DNA of 35,234 nucleotides from Anaerovorax odorimutans DSM 5092 (GCF_000426305.1 NZ_AUFC01000028.1:1-35234), one strand, 5' to 3'; positions 23,383-33,510 are shown, counted from the first letter of the stretch. Notes: generated by a model not told the origin, from the sequence alone. Numbers and translations: made by a program.

Positions 23383-23964
23383 ATGAATGGATATGCAAGT
23401 GAGGTCTCTTATTTTTATGATCCGACGCTATTATTATTGCATAGATTAGTTATTTATGTATTATTAATTGTAACACTGGTTTACATTATTAAAGCATACC
23501 GAAAAGAGAATTCACGCATAATAGCTAGTTTATCTCTTTTCATAAGTATCATATTACTGGCAAGACTTCTGGTTTTATTTCCTGATGTTATAACTACAAC
23601 AGATACACCTGGCATTTATTTATTATTGTCTATTGCATGTCTAATTTTTTTCTGTGTAACACTCTTTTTTTTATATAAATATATAAAAAGCAAAGATCTG
23701 GAATTATTAACGAATATAGAAGTGATTACTCTTATAGTTCAATTTATCTCTGCGATTGTTCTTTTACTCAGTACAACAAGAGACTTTTCTGTATTTTTCA
23801 GTGTAACAGGTTATCTTGGCTACATACTGTTATTACTTGGGGGCTTTGCATATTATAGAACCAAACACTATATTTGTATTTCGTTTATATCGTGGGGTGT
23901 ATTTATTTTTCTATGGATCACCAATTTTTATTATGGAACTTACACGACATGTACTTACTCCTGA
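23383..23964 (+). CDS. Multi-TM membrane protein, unknown
   Basis: ATG 23383 is chosen because GGTGAG (23370-23375) is 7 nt upstream; earlier in-frame ATG, GTG and TTG codons overlap that site. The product is 193 residues with six hydrophobic helices, beginning LLLLHRLVIYVLLIVTLVYI and ending near FISWGVFIFLWITNFYYG. It is 63 bp behind the small membrane protein and may share its transcript. The final residues (TCTYS) look like an out-of-frame end, so the C-terminus may be truncated next to the decayed peptidase. Confidence 0.65.
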   Translation: MNGYASEVSYFYDPTLLLLHRLVIYVLLIVTLVYIIKAYRKENSRIIASLSLFISIILLARLLVLFPDVITTTDTPGIYLLLSIACLIFFCVTLFFLYKYIKSKDLELLTNIEVITLIVQFISAIVLLLSTTRDFSVFFSVTGYLGYILLLLGGFAYYRTKHYICISFISWGVFIFLWITNFYYGTYTTCTYS

Positions 23965-24019
23965 ACAAATCAAAAATAATTAAGTATTAAGAACCTAGGA
24001 AATAATTATAGTACGATAG

Positions 24020-24895
24020 TTGTATAAAGTAAGTATTTTAGGACATATCGGTTATGACTACGAAAAAAGAGGAAGAATTGATGTATCTGAGCATCCATTT
24101 ACGACGAACTTTGGGAATAAGGATGTCAGGATAACTACAAAATATGATACTTCGGATTTCAGACCTGCAATTTTCTCTATGATTCACGAAGGTGGTCATG
24201 GAATCTACGAGCAAAATATTCCGGATGAACTTGAGGGAACCTCTTTAGGCTCAGGTGCATTAATGGGTATGCACGAATCTCAATCACGGTTTTATGAAAA
24301 TATCCTTGGAAAAAGCATGGAGTTTTGGAGTTATTTTTATCCGAAATTTCAACAAACCTATAAAGAACTTGAAGGGGTGGATATTATATCGTTTTATAAG
24401 GCAATCAACTACGTGGAACCATCTTTAATTAGGATTGATGCAGATGAATTAACTTACAGTCTTCATATAATCATTCGCTATGAAATTGAAAAGCTCCTGA
24501 TAAACAGTGATATTAACCTTGATGACGTTCCGGGGCTTTGGAATGAAAAATATAAGGAGTATTTGGGTGTGGAGCCAAAAAACTATGCTGATGGAGTATT
24601 ACAAGACGTTCATTGGGCTGGCGGTGACTTTGGATATTTTCCAACTTATGCACTGGGAAACTTGTATGGGGCGCAAATTTTCAATAAACTGAAAAAAGAC
24701 ATTCCTGATTGGAATAAAAAAATCTACAGTGGGAATTTTGTGCCTATTACTAAATGGTTAAAGGAAAATGTTCATAAGTATGGTGCAACGTTAAAGCCTG
24801 CTGAATTAATAAAGAAAGTTACAGGCGAGGAATTGAGTGCAAAATACTTTATAGATTATCTCAACGATAAATTCGGAAAGTTATATGGTGTATAA
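24020..24895 (+). pseudogene. M32 carboxypeptidase, 5'-truncated
   Basis: This is the C-terminal ~290 residues of a Taq-type metallocarboxypeptidase (normal length ~500). The zinc site HEGGH is present in FSMIHEGGHGIYEQNI, and the family blocks GALMGMHESQSRFYENILG, INYVEPSLIRIDADELTYSL and DVHWAGGDFGYFPTYALGN are intact up to the end. The first ~200 residues are absent, TTG 24020 has no ribosome site, and the upstream sequence is unrelated. The retained part includes the catalytic centre but not the whole fold, so the gene is probably dead. Confidence 0.9.
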
Positions 24896-25021
24896 ACAAT
24901 TAAAACCTGATCGTTGTATTAGGCTTGTTAATATGTGATAATAATCCTCAAAGTTTTGTTTAAACTTTTTCAATTTTTTACACTTAAATTGAGAGGTTAT
25001 GCAAATGGACAAAATAAAGTA

Positions 25022-25171
25022 AAAACTAAACTCTGTAAGGAAAATTGGAAACAGCTAATCTAAGAGTGTCAAAATAGTGGTCTTAAAATAAAAGACTGGT
25101 GTAAGCAAAATAATATAACGAAAGATGCTATCCATATTTTTTAGCATAAAATCAATAGAATTAGCAAATAA
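25022..25171 (+). pseudogene. IS66-type TnpA (accessory protein) relic
   Basis: The frame reads CKENWKQLI, stop, ECQNSGLKIKDWCKQNNITK, DAIHIF, stop, HKINRIS. W-x-x-L-I-x-E-x-x-x-S-G-x-x-x-x-x-W-C is the start of IS66 accessory protein TnpA. Two nonsense codons and the absence of the rest of the IS make it a fossil. Confidence 0.8.
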
Positions 25172-25180
25172 TAGTTATAC

Positions 25181-25208
25181 TTGAAATTATAATAATATAT
25201 AGTATAAT
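25181..25208 (+). promoter_or_regulatory. Sigma-A promoter of the ATPase gene
   Basis: TTGAAA (25181-25186) and TATAAT (25203-25208) are separated by 16 nt, 20 nt upstream of the start codon. Confidence 0.7.
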
Positions 25209-25228
25209 TATTGTAAGGGGTGATTTGA

Positions 25229-26617
25229 ATGAAAAATTTTATTGATAGAGAGCAGGAAATGCAGTTTTTAAATGACGAATATAATCGTAAGGGCTCTTCT
25301 CTGGTAGTTCTTTATGGTCGACGTAGAGTAGGAAAGACCGAATTGTCTGCTGCCTTTATTAAAAAGAAAAATGCATTGTATTTTCTTGTGACTGAAGAAA
25401 GTGAACTTCAAAATCGAAATGCATTTAAGGATACGGTGGCAGACTTTTGTGATAATGATCTATTAAAAAATGCAAAAGTTGATAGTTGGGAAATTATATT
25501 TAAAACACTTCTAAATAAAACTGCTAGTGAAAAATTGATTTTAGTAATAGACGAATTTCAGTATTTAGGAAAATCAAATCATGCGTTTCCTTCAATCTTT
25601 CAAAAAATATGGGACACCATTCTCAAAGATGAAAATATAATGGTTATTCTTTGCGGATCTTTGATATCGATGATGGAAAGTCAAACGTTAAATTATACCA
25701 GTCCTTTATATGGAAGAAGAACAGGACAAATAAAATTGAAACAAATATCGTTTTCTTATTATCAACAATTTTTCCCAGCAAAGACACGCAAGGAATTAAT
25801 TGAGTATTATGCTGTTACAGGAGGAGTTCCTAAATATATAGAGCTTTTCTATGATAGTGAAGACATATATTCTGCAATTGATAAAAATATTTTGTCAAAG
25901 CAAAGTTTTCTTTATGATGAGCCAAATTTCTTATTGCAACGTGAAGTTACAGAAATAGGAAGCTATTTTTCTGTAATAAAAGCAATAGCAGCGGGTAATC
26001 AAAAGTTGGCTAAAATAGCTGCAGTTTTGGAATTAAAGCAGACCGGGCTAACGAAATATCTTAAAACCTTAATAGATCTTGACATATTAGAACGTCAAGT
26101 ACCTATAACGGAAGAGAATCCTGAAAAAAGTAAACGAGGACTATACAAGATAAAAGATAACTTTATTCTTTTCTGGTTTAAATTTGTATACCCAAATTTA
26201 AGATTTATTGAATCGGGAAACAAAGATCTTGCTATGAAAAAGATAAAAGTAAATTTAGTCGATAACCATATCAGCTATGTATATGAAGACATTTGCATAG
26301 AAGAAATGTGGAAGTTGAATAGTGAGGAAAAATGGAACTTCACTTTCGATAAAGTTGGTCGATGGTGGAATAACGATAAGGAAATTGATATTGTTGCATT
26401 GGATAGCAGCGGAAATGGCATTATTTTTGGAGAGTGTAAATACTGGGAAGGTAAAGTTGGTATCAATATACTTGAAGCACTAGAAGAAAAAGTGAAGTCT
26501 GTTGAATGGAAAAGAGATGACCGTAAAGAATATTTTATACTATTTGCTATTAATGGATTTACAGAGGAACTGATTGAAGCAGCTAAGAAAAGAAGCGATG
26601 TTTTGCTATGCAAGTAA
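25229..26617 (+). CDS. ATPase (ATPase_2 family) with C-terminal DUF234 nuclease-like domain
   Basis: The product is 462 residues, ATG 25229, behind AAGGGGTGAT. Walker A is LYGRRRVGKTEL (~28-39) and Walker B is LILVIDEFQYL (~105-115). A sensor segment VILCGSLISMME and the family motif YGRRTGQIKLKQ follow. A winged-helix segment lies at ~240-300. The C-terminal DUF234 part holds NDKEIDIVALDSSGNGIIFG-ECK (D...E-x-K), the pattern of PD-(D/E)XK nucleases. Such genes are abundant in anaerobes and archaea and their role is unsettled. It has its own promoter and stands between IS relics. Confidence 0.9.
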   Translation: MKNFIDREQEMQFLNDEYNRKGSSLVVLYGRRRVGKTELSAAFIKKKNALYFLVTEESELQNRNAFKDTVADFCDNDLLKNAKVDSWEIIFKTLLNKTASEKLILVIDEFQYLGKSNHAFPSIFQKIWDTILKDENIMVILCGSLISMMESQTLNYTSPLYGRRTGQIKLKQISFSYYQQFFPAKTRKELIEYYAVTGGVPKYIELFYDSEDIYSAIDKNILSKQSFLYDEPNFLLQREVTEIGSYFSVIKAIAAGNQKLAKIAAVLELKQTGLTKYLKTLIDLDILERQVPITEENPEKSKRGLYKIKDNFILFWFKFVYPNLRFIESGNKDLAMKKIKVNLVDNHISYVYEDICIEEMWKLNSEEKWNFTFDKVGRWWNNDKEIDIVALDSSGNGIIFGECKYWEGKVGINILEALEEKVKSVEWKRDDRKEYFILFAINGFTEELIEAAKKRSDVLLCK

Positions 26618-26901
26618 ATATTTTGGATATATTGTGTAAATACACTTATTAACTTTATGAAATTTAATATAAATATCGAGTAAAATTCTATAAATTCATT
26701 TGAAATAGAATTGCTATAAAAAAATTCAAAGTCTATAGCATAATAAATAGTGCTTTCAAAATCTAAAATAACAAGGTTATTAATTGTAATTTTAATAGTA
26801 TCTTTGTTATCATATCTCATAAATACAAAAACCTTTTAAACATATCTTGTACTTCGCATCCTTAAGAAAGGCTGATAAACCAACTCATCATTCGTGAAGT
26901 T
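26618..26901. other. Gap without a supported gene
   Basis: A minus-strand ORF starts at 26820 but continues antisense into the ATPase gene and has only a weak ribosome site, so it is not called. Nothing else is seen. Confidence 0.5.
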
Positions 26902-27135
26902 CGTTTTATGCAGGTTAGATTGCTGCTCTTTAGCATGTTTGTGTCATATCCAAAACTCATCAAGGATTTCGGTTATAATTTTCTCAATAAAGTCAAATCT
27001 GATAAAGCAGATGTTGTAAAAATAGCCAGTTATGCCTTTGACAGATGGACTTATTTGAAAACATATTGTCTTATGGATTAAATATGAAATCAGTTAAAAA
27101 CGATGAATCGTCAGGCTTTAAGCATTTCTATATGA
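26902..27135 (+). pseudogene. IS110-type transposase relic
   Basis: VSYPKLIKDFGYNFLNKVKS, DKADVVKIASYAFDRWTYLK and TYCLMD form the conserved KVKSDKADA-KIA-YG...W segment of the IS110 DEDD transposase. After a stop at 27079 another frame gives QLKTMNRQALSISI, also IS110-like. Both ends of the IS are missing. Confidence 0.8.
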
Positions 27136-27532
27136 TTCAAGAATCCAATTACACGGTATAGTGTTTTATAAACTATATTACATTCCCCAATTTTTTAAAC
27201 AATAAAATATATTTTACTATAAAATGGTAAAAAACCGTTAACTATTATTAATAAAAATAAGAAAATTAAGTTTTAAGTAGAAAAATAAGGGAATAAGAAA
27301 AAATATAAGGAGTTTATACTTTAAGTTGACCGAAGGGTTGTTGATTCCATGGAACGGTAGTAAAAAATAGCAATCATAAAAGTGGCCGATTTATCAAATG
27401 AAAATGAATTTTAAGAGATGAATGCTATTTCAATTGATGAAAAGCGAATTATCCCATATGAATGATAAAACAAAGAAAATGATATCCTTATAAAAAATTA
27501 TTATAAATTTTATTGTATGAGGAGGAAAATGT
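27136..27532. other. Leader region with possible gene relic
   Basis: A broken frame around 27370-27465 reads IIKVADLSNENEF, stop, EMNAISIDEKRIIPYE, stop; it may be a decayed gene that I cannot name. No clear promoter of the following operon was found. Confidence 0.4.
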
Positions 27533-29434
27533 ATGTTTTTTAAGACTACGGAGCAGCATGAAGAACTAAGACAAGAAATTAGAAGATTTGCGGAAGAAGA
27601 AGTAAAGCCGGTAGCTTTTCTTTTGGATCAGGAAAATAAATTCCCATCCGAAGCGTTTAAGAAGCTAGCTGAAATGGGGATGATGGGAATTCCATATCCA
27701 AAAGAGTATGGCGGGGCAGGACTGGATGTGATTAGCTATGCTATTGCAGTAGAGGAATTAGCAAGAGTAGATGGTGGAACAGGAGTCATTTTATCTGCAC
27801 ATACCTCACTTGGGATTTATCCAATTCTTACATACGGAACTGAAGAACAAAAAAAGAAATATGCAGTGCCGCTAGCAAAGGGCGAAAAAATAGGTGCCTT
27901 TGGTTTGACCGAAGAAAATGCGGGCAGTGATGCCGGTGGTACCGAAACTACGGCAGTTTTAGAAGGGGATTATTATATTTTAAATGGTGGCAAAATCTTC
28001 ATAACCAATGCAGGAGAGGCAGACACTTATGTAATTTTTGCGGTTACTACACCGGATATTGGTACACGCGGAATCAGTGCATTTATTGTAGAAAAAGGCT
28101 GGGAAGGCTTTGGCATCGGAAAGCATTACGATAAAATGGGTATCCGATCATCTGCTACAGGTGAGCTTATTTTTAATAATGTTAAAGTACCAAAAGAAAA
28201 TTTATTAGGAAACGAAGGGGACGGTTTTAAAATTGCAATGTCTACATTGGATGGTGGACGTATTGGAATTGCAGCCCAGGCTCTTGGTATTGCTCAAGGG
28301 GCATATGAACACGCCTTAGAATATTCAAAAGAACGAATTCAATTTGGAAAACCCATCTGCCATCAGCAGGCCATCGCATTCAAATTAGCGGATATGGCTA
28401 CTAAATTGAGGGCAGCTCGTTTAATGATTTATAGTGCAGCAGATTTGAAAGAAAATCATGAGGCATATGGAATGGAATCGGCTATGGCCAAGCAATATGC
28501 TTCTGATGTCTGTTTGGAAATTGTGAATGATGCTTTGCAAATTTTTGGTGGGACAGGATACTTAAAAGGCATGGAGGTAGAGAGAGCCTATCGCGATGCT
28601 AAGATTTGTACGATATATGAAGGTACCAATGAGATTCAGCGTGTGGTTATTGCTGCACATATTATTGGAAAAATGCCAAAGACTGATGTTCGTGTGAATC
28701 AGCATCAACCGGCTACGGGCTATCGCAAAAAAGTAATGTTTAACGAAGGAACCTCTGAGGAAAAAGTGGCAGCTCTTGTCGAAGCATTAAAAGCAGATGG
28801 TTATGATTTTACAGTAGGAATTCCTATTGATACACCGATTACGAAAGCGGAAAGAGTGGTTAGTGCAGGGCAAGGAATTGGTGAAAAAGAAAACATGAAA
28901 TTGATTGAAGAATTGGCTACTCAAGCAGGAGCAGCCATCGGATCTTCTAGACCAGTGGCAGAAACCTTGAAATATGTGCCACTAAATCGCTATGTGGGCA
29001 TGTCAGGACAAAAATTTAACGGTAATTTATATATCGCCTGTGGAATTTCGGGTGCAGGGCAGCATTTGAAAGGAATAAAAAATGCCAGTACAATTGTTGC
29101 TATTAATAATGATCCAAATGCCAAAATTTTTAAAGTTTCCGATTATGGTATTGTTGGTGATCTGATAGAAATCTTACCAATATTGACAGCTGCATTGGAC
29201 AATGGAGAACCGAAGAAAGAAGCACCTCCAATGAAAAAAATGAAAAGAGCCGTTCCGAAAAAGGTTGTTCCTTCTTGGAAACATTATGTTTGCAATGGAT
29301 GTGGATATGAGTATGATCCTGCTATCGGAGACATGGAAGGTGAGGTACTTCCGGGTACGCTTTTCGAAAATATACCGGAAGAATGGACTTGTCCGATTTG
29401 CGGGGAAGAGAAGGCAGAATTTATAGAAATCTAG
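27533..29434 (+). CDS. Acyl-CoA dehydrogenase fused to EtfA FAD domain and rubredoxin
   Basis: The product is 633 residues, ATG 27533, with GAGGAGG 7 nt upstream. Residues 1-380 are a complete acyl-CoA dehydrogenase: [49 protein letters not shown], with the catalytic Glu in [10 protein letters not shown]. About 440-570 match the C-terminal FAD domain of electron-transfer flavoprotein alpha ([39 protein letters not shown]). After a Lys/Pro linker, ~583-633 is a rubredoxin ([12 protein letters not shown]...WTCPICG; four Cys ligands for iron). Electrons from acyl-CoA could pass FAD to FAD to Fe within one chain. The EtfA N-terminal domain and EtfB are absent here. Confidence 0.93.
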   Translation: MFFKTTEQHEELRQEIRRFAEEEVKPVAFLLDQENKFPSEAFKKLAEMGMMGIPYPKEYGGAGLDVISYAIAVEELARVDGGTGVILSAHTSLGIYPILTYGTEEQKKKYAVPLAKGEKIGAFGLTEENAGSDAGGTETTAVLEGDYYILNGGKIFITNAGEADTYVIFAVTTPDIGTRGISAFIVEKGWEGFGIGKHYDKMGIRSSATGELIFNNVKVPKENLLGNEGDGFKIAMSTLDGGRIGIAAQALGIAQGAYEHALEYSKERIQFGKPICHQQAIAFKLADMATKLRAARLMIYSAADLKENHEAYGMESAMAKQYASDVCLEIVNDALQIFGGTGYLKGMEVERAYRDAKICTIYEGTNEIQRVVIAAHIIGKMPKTDVRVNQHQPATGYRKKVMFNEGTSEEKVAALVEALKADGYDFTVGIPIDTPITKAERVVSAGQGIGEKENMKLIEELATQAGAAIGSSRPVAETLKYVPLNRYVGMSGQKFNGNLYIACGISGAGQHLKGIKNASTIVAINNDPNAKIFKVSDYGIVGDLIEILPILTAALDNGEPKKEAPPMKKMKRAVPKKVVPSWKHYVCNGCGYEYDPAIGDMEGEVLPGTLFENIPEEWTCPICGEEKAEFIEI

Positions 29435-29488
29435 AAGATTTGATAAAGGACTGTTAAAAAACATTTAGTATAAAGGAGGACTAATTTC

Positions 29489-30688
29489 ATGTATTGTGTT
29501 AGAAATATAACAGAAGATCTATATTGGGTTGGAGGCAATGATCGCCGTCTTGCTCTTTTTGAAAATATACATCCGATTTCTCGAGGGGTTTCATATAATT
29601 CGTATTTGTTACTAGATAAAAAAACTGTTTTGTTTGATACTGTAGACTGGTCAATTTGTCGGACTTTTATTGAAAATATCCAGCATGTGCTTGCAGGGAG
29701 ACCATTAGACTATATGGTCATTAATCATATGGAACCGGATCATGCGGCTTGTATTGAAGAGATACTTCTTCGTTATCCAAATGTGAAGATCATAGCTTCG
29801 GAAAAAGCGGTGTTGTTTATGCATCAGTTCGGATTCCATATTGATGGGAAACAAACGATAGTTAAAGAAGGCGATACAATGTCTTTTGGAAAACATAAGG
29901 TTGTTTTTGTAGCTGCTCCTATGGTGCACTGGCCGGAAGCTATGGTAACCTTTGATACAACAGATGGTGTATTGTTTACAGCAGATGCTTTTGGCACATT
30001 TGGTGCACTTGACGGAAAATTGTTTAATGATGAATGGAATAGTGAACGTGATTGGATAGACGAGGGCAGAAGATACTACACTAATATAGTGGGTAAATAT
30101 GGCCCCCATGTGCAGTCACTTTTAAAGAAAGCCGGCGGTTTGGATATAAAGTATATTTGTCCGCTTCATGGGCCGGTATGGCGCAATAATTTTGAATACT
30201 TACTTGATAAATATGATAAATGGAGTCGATATGAACCAGAAGAAAAAGGCGTTATGATTGTATATGCGTCTATGTATGGTAATACTGAAGCAGCAGCCAA
30301 TGATTTGGCAACAAAGCTTGTGAAAAAGGGTATGACGAATGTGGTTATGTATGATGTATCGCAAACGCATGTATCTTATTTGATTTCAGAAACGTTTAAG
30401 TACAGTCATATTGTGCTTGCAAGCGTTACATACAATTTGAATATTTATCCGCCAATGCTGAACTATTTGTCAGATATGAAGGCGCTAAATCTTCAAAAGC
30501 GTACAGTTGCTTTGATTGAAAATGGTTCTTGGGCTCCGCAGTCAGGTAAATTGATGCGAGAATGTTTAGAAGATATGAAAGAAATGACCATCTTAGAGAA
30601 AGAAGTTTCTTTAAATTCTAGTATGAAGGATGATGATCAAGATATATTCAATGATCTGGCAGAGAGCATTATAGAGTCGATGAAATAA
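29489..30688 (+). CDS. Flavodiiron protein (FprA type; O2/NO reductase)
   Basis: The product is 399 residues, ATG 29489, with AAGGAGG ~9 nt upstream and 54 bp after the fusion gene. The N-terminal metallo-beta-lactamase-like domain has the diiron ligands in NHMEPDHAACIEE, PMVHWPEAM, FTADAFGTFG and CPLHGPVW. The C-terminal flavodoxin domain (~255-399) has the FMN loop YASMYGNTEAAAND and SVTYNLNIYPPML. Flavodiiron proteins reduce oxygen or NO with electrons from rubredoxin. The rubredoxin at the end of the preceding protein is the likely donor. Confidence 0.95.
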   Translation: MYCVRNITEDLYWVGGNDRRLALFENIHPISRGVSYNSYLLLDKKTVLFDTVDWSICRTFIENIQHVLAGRPLDYMVINHMEPDHAACIEEILLRYPNVKIIASEKAVLFMHQFGFHIDGKQTIVKEGDTMSFGKHKVVFVAAPMVHWPEAMVTFDTTDGVLFTADAFGTFGALDGKLFNDEWNSERDWIDEGRRYYTNIVGKYGPHVQSLLKKAGGLDIKYICPLHGPVWRNNFEYLLDKYDKWSRYEPEEKGVMIVYASMYGNTEAAANDLATKLVKKGMTNVVMYDVSQTHVSYLISETFKYSHIVLASVTYNLNIYPPMLNYLSDMKALNLQKRTVALIENGSWAPQSGKLMRECLEDMKEMTILEKEVSLNSSMKDDDQDIFNDLAESIIESMK

Positions 30689-30878
30689 TAAATATTGTAC
30701 CATAAAAAGAAGAAAGGTACTCGTTTCATATCCTAAAGTATTAATTCTAAGGTTTTTAAATAAATTGCATGAAAGAAATTTGATATCACAGGATTAAGAT
30801 TATTAATGTAGAGAAATGACTGCCTTGGTCAGCTAAATTCATGAAGAATATCGAGTCATAATTTCAGTAAATAAATAT
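30689..30878. other. 3' untranslated spacer
   Basis: No ORF or motif is seen between the flavodiiron stop and the terminator. Confidence 0.5.
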
Positions 30879-30932
30879 AATATGCGTATTCTATAGTGCA
30901 CTATTGTGTACCATTGAATACGCATATTTTTT
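30879..30932 (+). terminator. Strong terminator of the redox operon
   Basis: A perfect 13-bp stem (AATATGCGTATTC / GAATACGCATATT) is followed by TTTTTT counted from the stem end. The 24-nt loop contains the small palindrome ATAGTGCACTAT. Confidence 0.88.
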
Positions 30933-31251
30933 AGTGTATTTCAACCATATAGCCCCGACGAAGTCAATGTGCTTAAAATTGACGTTTTCTTTTATTATTC
31001 GATGAAGGATAAGATAAATAAATTTTTTTGAATATGACAGTATAATTTATCTTTATTATGTTTTACCTTTACATAAAGATTGTAAAGTGTTTTTGTGCTA
31101 TTTTATCCTAAAAAATGACAAAATGCGACAAAAATATGTGATAAAATTTAGAAAATAGATATATTTTTAAGGGGAAAAGAATTTTAGGTATATTTAAAAT
31201 ATCATTTTAGTAATAATGTGCATTTGGGTAAGCTGGTATTGTGTTTAATTG
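30933..31251. other. Gap without a recognisable gene
   Basis: AT-rich sequence without open frames or clear promoter pairs. Confidence 0.5.
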
Positions 31252-31374
31252 AATAGCCTTGGGATTCATGGTTGCTGGATAATAGTTAATATTATAGAAA
31301 TTGATATGGGTCTACCAGCATTTAGAAAAGTAGAAGGTCTTAGTGTACAACTAACAGAAAACTTAAATAATTAG
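31252..31374 (+). pseudogene. ComM/YifB (Mg-chelatase-like) N-terminal relic
   Basis: The frame reads NSLGIHGCWIIVNIIEIDMG then LPAFRKVEGLSVQLTENLNN and stop. It follows the start of ComM/YifB (SLGI-G--V-VEVDIS-GLPAF-IVGL). Only ~40 residues survive, with no start codon. Confidence 0.65.
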
Positions 31375-31483
31375 TTCAATTAATAGATTATAGTTTTTTA
31401 TTAATGATTGTGTTTATAAAAACATAAAAGAAAGAGATAGATAATGGGTAGTATAGGATAAATGAAAATTAAGAGGTTTATGA

Positions 31484-31981
31484 ATGAAAAATGTTTTTTT
31501 AATTGGCGGAACAATGGGTGTAGGGAAAACAGCTACCTGTCAAATCATAAAATATAAGTTGAAAAACTGTGTTTTCCTTGATGGGGATTGGTGCTGGGAT
31601 ATGCACCCGTTTCAAGTGACAAATGAAACGAAGCAAATGGTGGTAGAGAATATTTGCTTCCTCCTAAACAATTTCATCAAGTGTCTCGCTTACGAGAATA
31701 TCGTGTTTTGCTGGGTTATGCATGAGCAAAGTATCATCGATGATATTCTTTCGCGTCTTGACACGGTGAACTGTAAAATTCATTTGATATCTTTAGTATG
31801 TGATAAACAAGCATTACAGATTCGTCTGAAAAAGGATGTCGATGCCGGTATTCGTACAGAAGATGTGATCACTAGAAGTATAGAACGCATACCTCTTTAT
31901 GAAAAACTCAATACATATAAAGTGAATGTATCGAAAATTAATATAGAACAAGCAGCAGATTATATTATTCATAACTGCTAA
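31484..31981 (+). CDS. P-loop nucleotide kinase-like protein
   Basis: The product is 165 residues, ATG 31484, after AAGAGGT. Walker A is GGTMGVGKTATC (~8-19). A following LDGDWCWDMHPF resembles the acceptor-binding DxD segment of small-molecule and nucleotide kinases. ICDKQALQIRLKKD-type lid residues are seen as CDKQALQIRLKKDVDAGIRT, with two Arg. The length fits AAA_33-type kinases. The substrate cannot be told, and it has no functional neighbour. Confidence 0.82.
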   Translation: MKNVFLIGGTMGVGKTATCQIIKYKLKNCVFLDGDWCWDMHPFQVTNETKQMVVENICFLLNNFIKCLAYENIVFCWVMHEQSIIDDILSRLDTVNCKIHLISLVCDKQALQIRLKKDVDAGIRTEDVITRSIERIPLYEKLNTYKVNVSKINIEQAADYIIHNC

Positions 31982-32116
31982 ATCCCAATTTTATTATTGG
32001 ATTAGAGCATAATCTGTAGTATAAAAATAAAGTTCAGTTGCGCATTATGTTTACACTTTAAAGTTGTATTCAAAATTGTTTACTAAATGCTAAATAAATG
32101 GTAATAGGAGTATTTT

Positions 32117-33298
32117 ATGCGAAAATTTGTTGCTGTGATTTTAATCATTACTATTCTTTTTTTAATTTGCCGTTGTGGTAACGTGTCATCTGATGCCAAT
32201 GAGGTTGAGAAACATTTTATTAAAGCTGTTAATAATTTTTCTTATGATACAGCCAAAGTTCTTTTAAAGGATAGGACTGATAATTTTAATTATTCTCCAG
32301 TATCTCTTTATTATGCACTGGCAGTAGTGGGAAGTGGTGCGAGTGGTAAAACACAACAACAGATTTTTCACTTGCTAAATGTATCCTCAGAAAAGAAACT
32401 GTCAGCGCAGTGTGAAGAGTTATATAAGGTTCTTTATTCTGATAATAAAATTAGCAAATTGAAGATCGCAAATTCATTATGGTTGAATGAAAATAAAAAG
32501 TTTAATGATACTTTTGTTTCTAATGCAGAAAACTATTTTCATATGTCTACTTTTTCAGTAGACTTTTCTTATGAGGATACTAAAAAAGCAATGGCTGAGT
32601 GGATTTCAGAAAATACAAACGGTACATTAACACCGAACTTGGAGCTTAACCCAAAACAGACTCTATCTATTATTAATACGATCTATTTCTGCGATGAATG
32701 GGTCAATGAATTTAATAAAAAATCAACACAAAAAGAAGCATTTCACGGGGAAAAAGGGGATGCAAAGGCTGATTTTATGCATAAGAGTGACACAATGAAC
32801 TTTGTGATAGGCGAAAATTATATGCGTTCTTCCCTTGATTTAAAAGGGGGTGCGCAAATGGTTTTTATTTTACCAGATGAAGGTGTGACTGTGTCTGATT
32901 TGCTTTCTTGTCAACATTCTATGAAAGCATTGTTTGAGGATGGAAATGTACATTTTGGCAGAGTAAAATGGGCAATCCCTAAATTTGATTTTTATACTCA
33001 ATGCAGCCTAAAGGAGGTATTAAATACCATGGGGGTGACAGATGTTTTTGAAGAAAAAGCGGATTTATCCGGCATTACGAAGGAAAAGACGTCAATATCA
33101 CAAGTTTTGCAGCAGACGAAAATTTCTATAGACGAAAACGGAGTAGAAGCTTCTGCATTTACACAGATAGATATGTATGGTGTAGTATGCCCAGATGAAA
33201 GCGCTGAAATGATTTTAAATAGACCTTTTATTTATGGTATTACTTCCTCTGATGGTACGTTGATATTTATGGGAGTGTGCAATAATCCATCAGTATAA
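32117..33298 (+). CDS. Secreted serpin (serine protease inhibitor)
   Basis: The product is 393 residues, ATG 32117, after AATAGGAG. A hydrophobic leader (~4-18) ends FLICRCGN; the two Cys hint at a lipoprotein, but the box is not canonical. Serpin blocks are NFNYSPVSLYYALAVVGSGA, LKIANSLWLNE, LSIINTIYFCDEW, MVFILPDEG, VKWAIPKFDF and the C-terminal RPFIYGITSSDGTLIFMG. The reactive-loop hinge reads DENGVEASAFTQ, close to the inhibitory consensus E-x-G-T-E-A-A-A, with Val and Phe as the unusual positions. The loop continues IDMYGVVCPDES. It is probably inhibitory against an extracellular protease. Monocistronic. Confidence 0.92.
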   Translation: MRKFVAVILIITILFLICRCGNVSSDANEVEKHFIKAVNNFSYDTAKVLLKDRTDNFNYSPVSLYYALAVVGSGASGKTQQQIFHLLNVSSEKKLSAQCEELYKVLYSDNKISKLKIANSLWLNENKKFNDTFVSNAENYFHMSTFSVDFSYEDTKKAMAEWISENTNGTLTPNLELNPKQTLSIINTIYFCDEWVNEFNKKSTQKEAFHGEKGDAKADFMHKSDTMNFVIGENYMRSSLDLKGGAQMVFILPDEGVTVSDLLSCQHSMKALFEDGNVHFGRVKWAIPKFDFYTQCSLKEVLNTMGVTDVFEEKADLSGITKEKTSISQVLQQTKISIDENGVEASAFTQIDMYGVVCPDESAEMILNRPFIYGITSSDGTLIFMGVCNNPSV

Positions 33299-33423
33299 TT
33301 TCCTATTATGTTTATGATGGGTAAGTAGACAAGCATATAAAATATCTACAAAATACGTTAGAAAAAACAAATATTTAAGGAAATCAAACAGGTTAGATTA
33401 AATGTTAAGAAAGGAAGGATTTT

Positions 33424-33510
33424 ATGAAGATTGCTTTAATTGCATGTTCAAAAATCTTGAATTTAAGTATTATCTTTAAAGTAAATATTAGCCTAATAAT
33501 TATAAGTTAA
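33424..33510 (+). pseudogene. DUF6884-like start fragment
   Basis: AAGGAAGGATTTT precedes ATG 33424. The first ten residues MKIALIACSK match the conserved start of DUF6884-type proteins, after which the sequence becomes hydrophobic and unrelated and stops at codon 29. It is likely a 3'-deleted gene. Confidence 0.4.

Noticed and set aside
26275-26820. Minus-strand 181-codon ORF
   Set aside because: Two thirds of it is antisense to the ATPase gene, it has only a weak ribosome site, and no family resemblance was seen.
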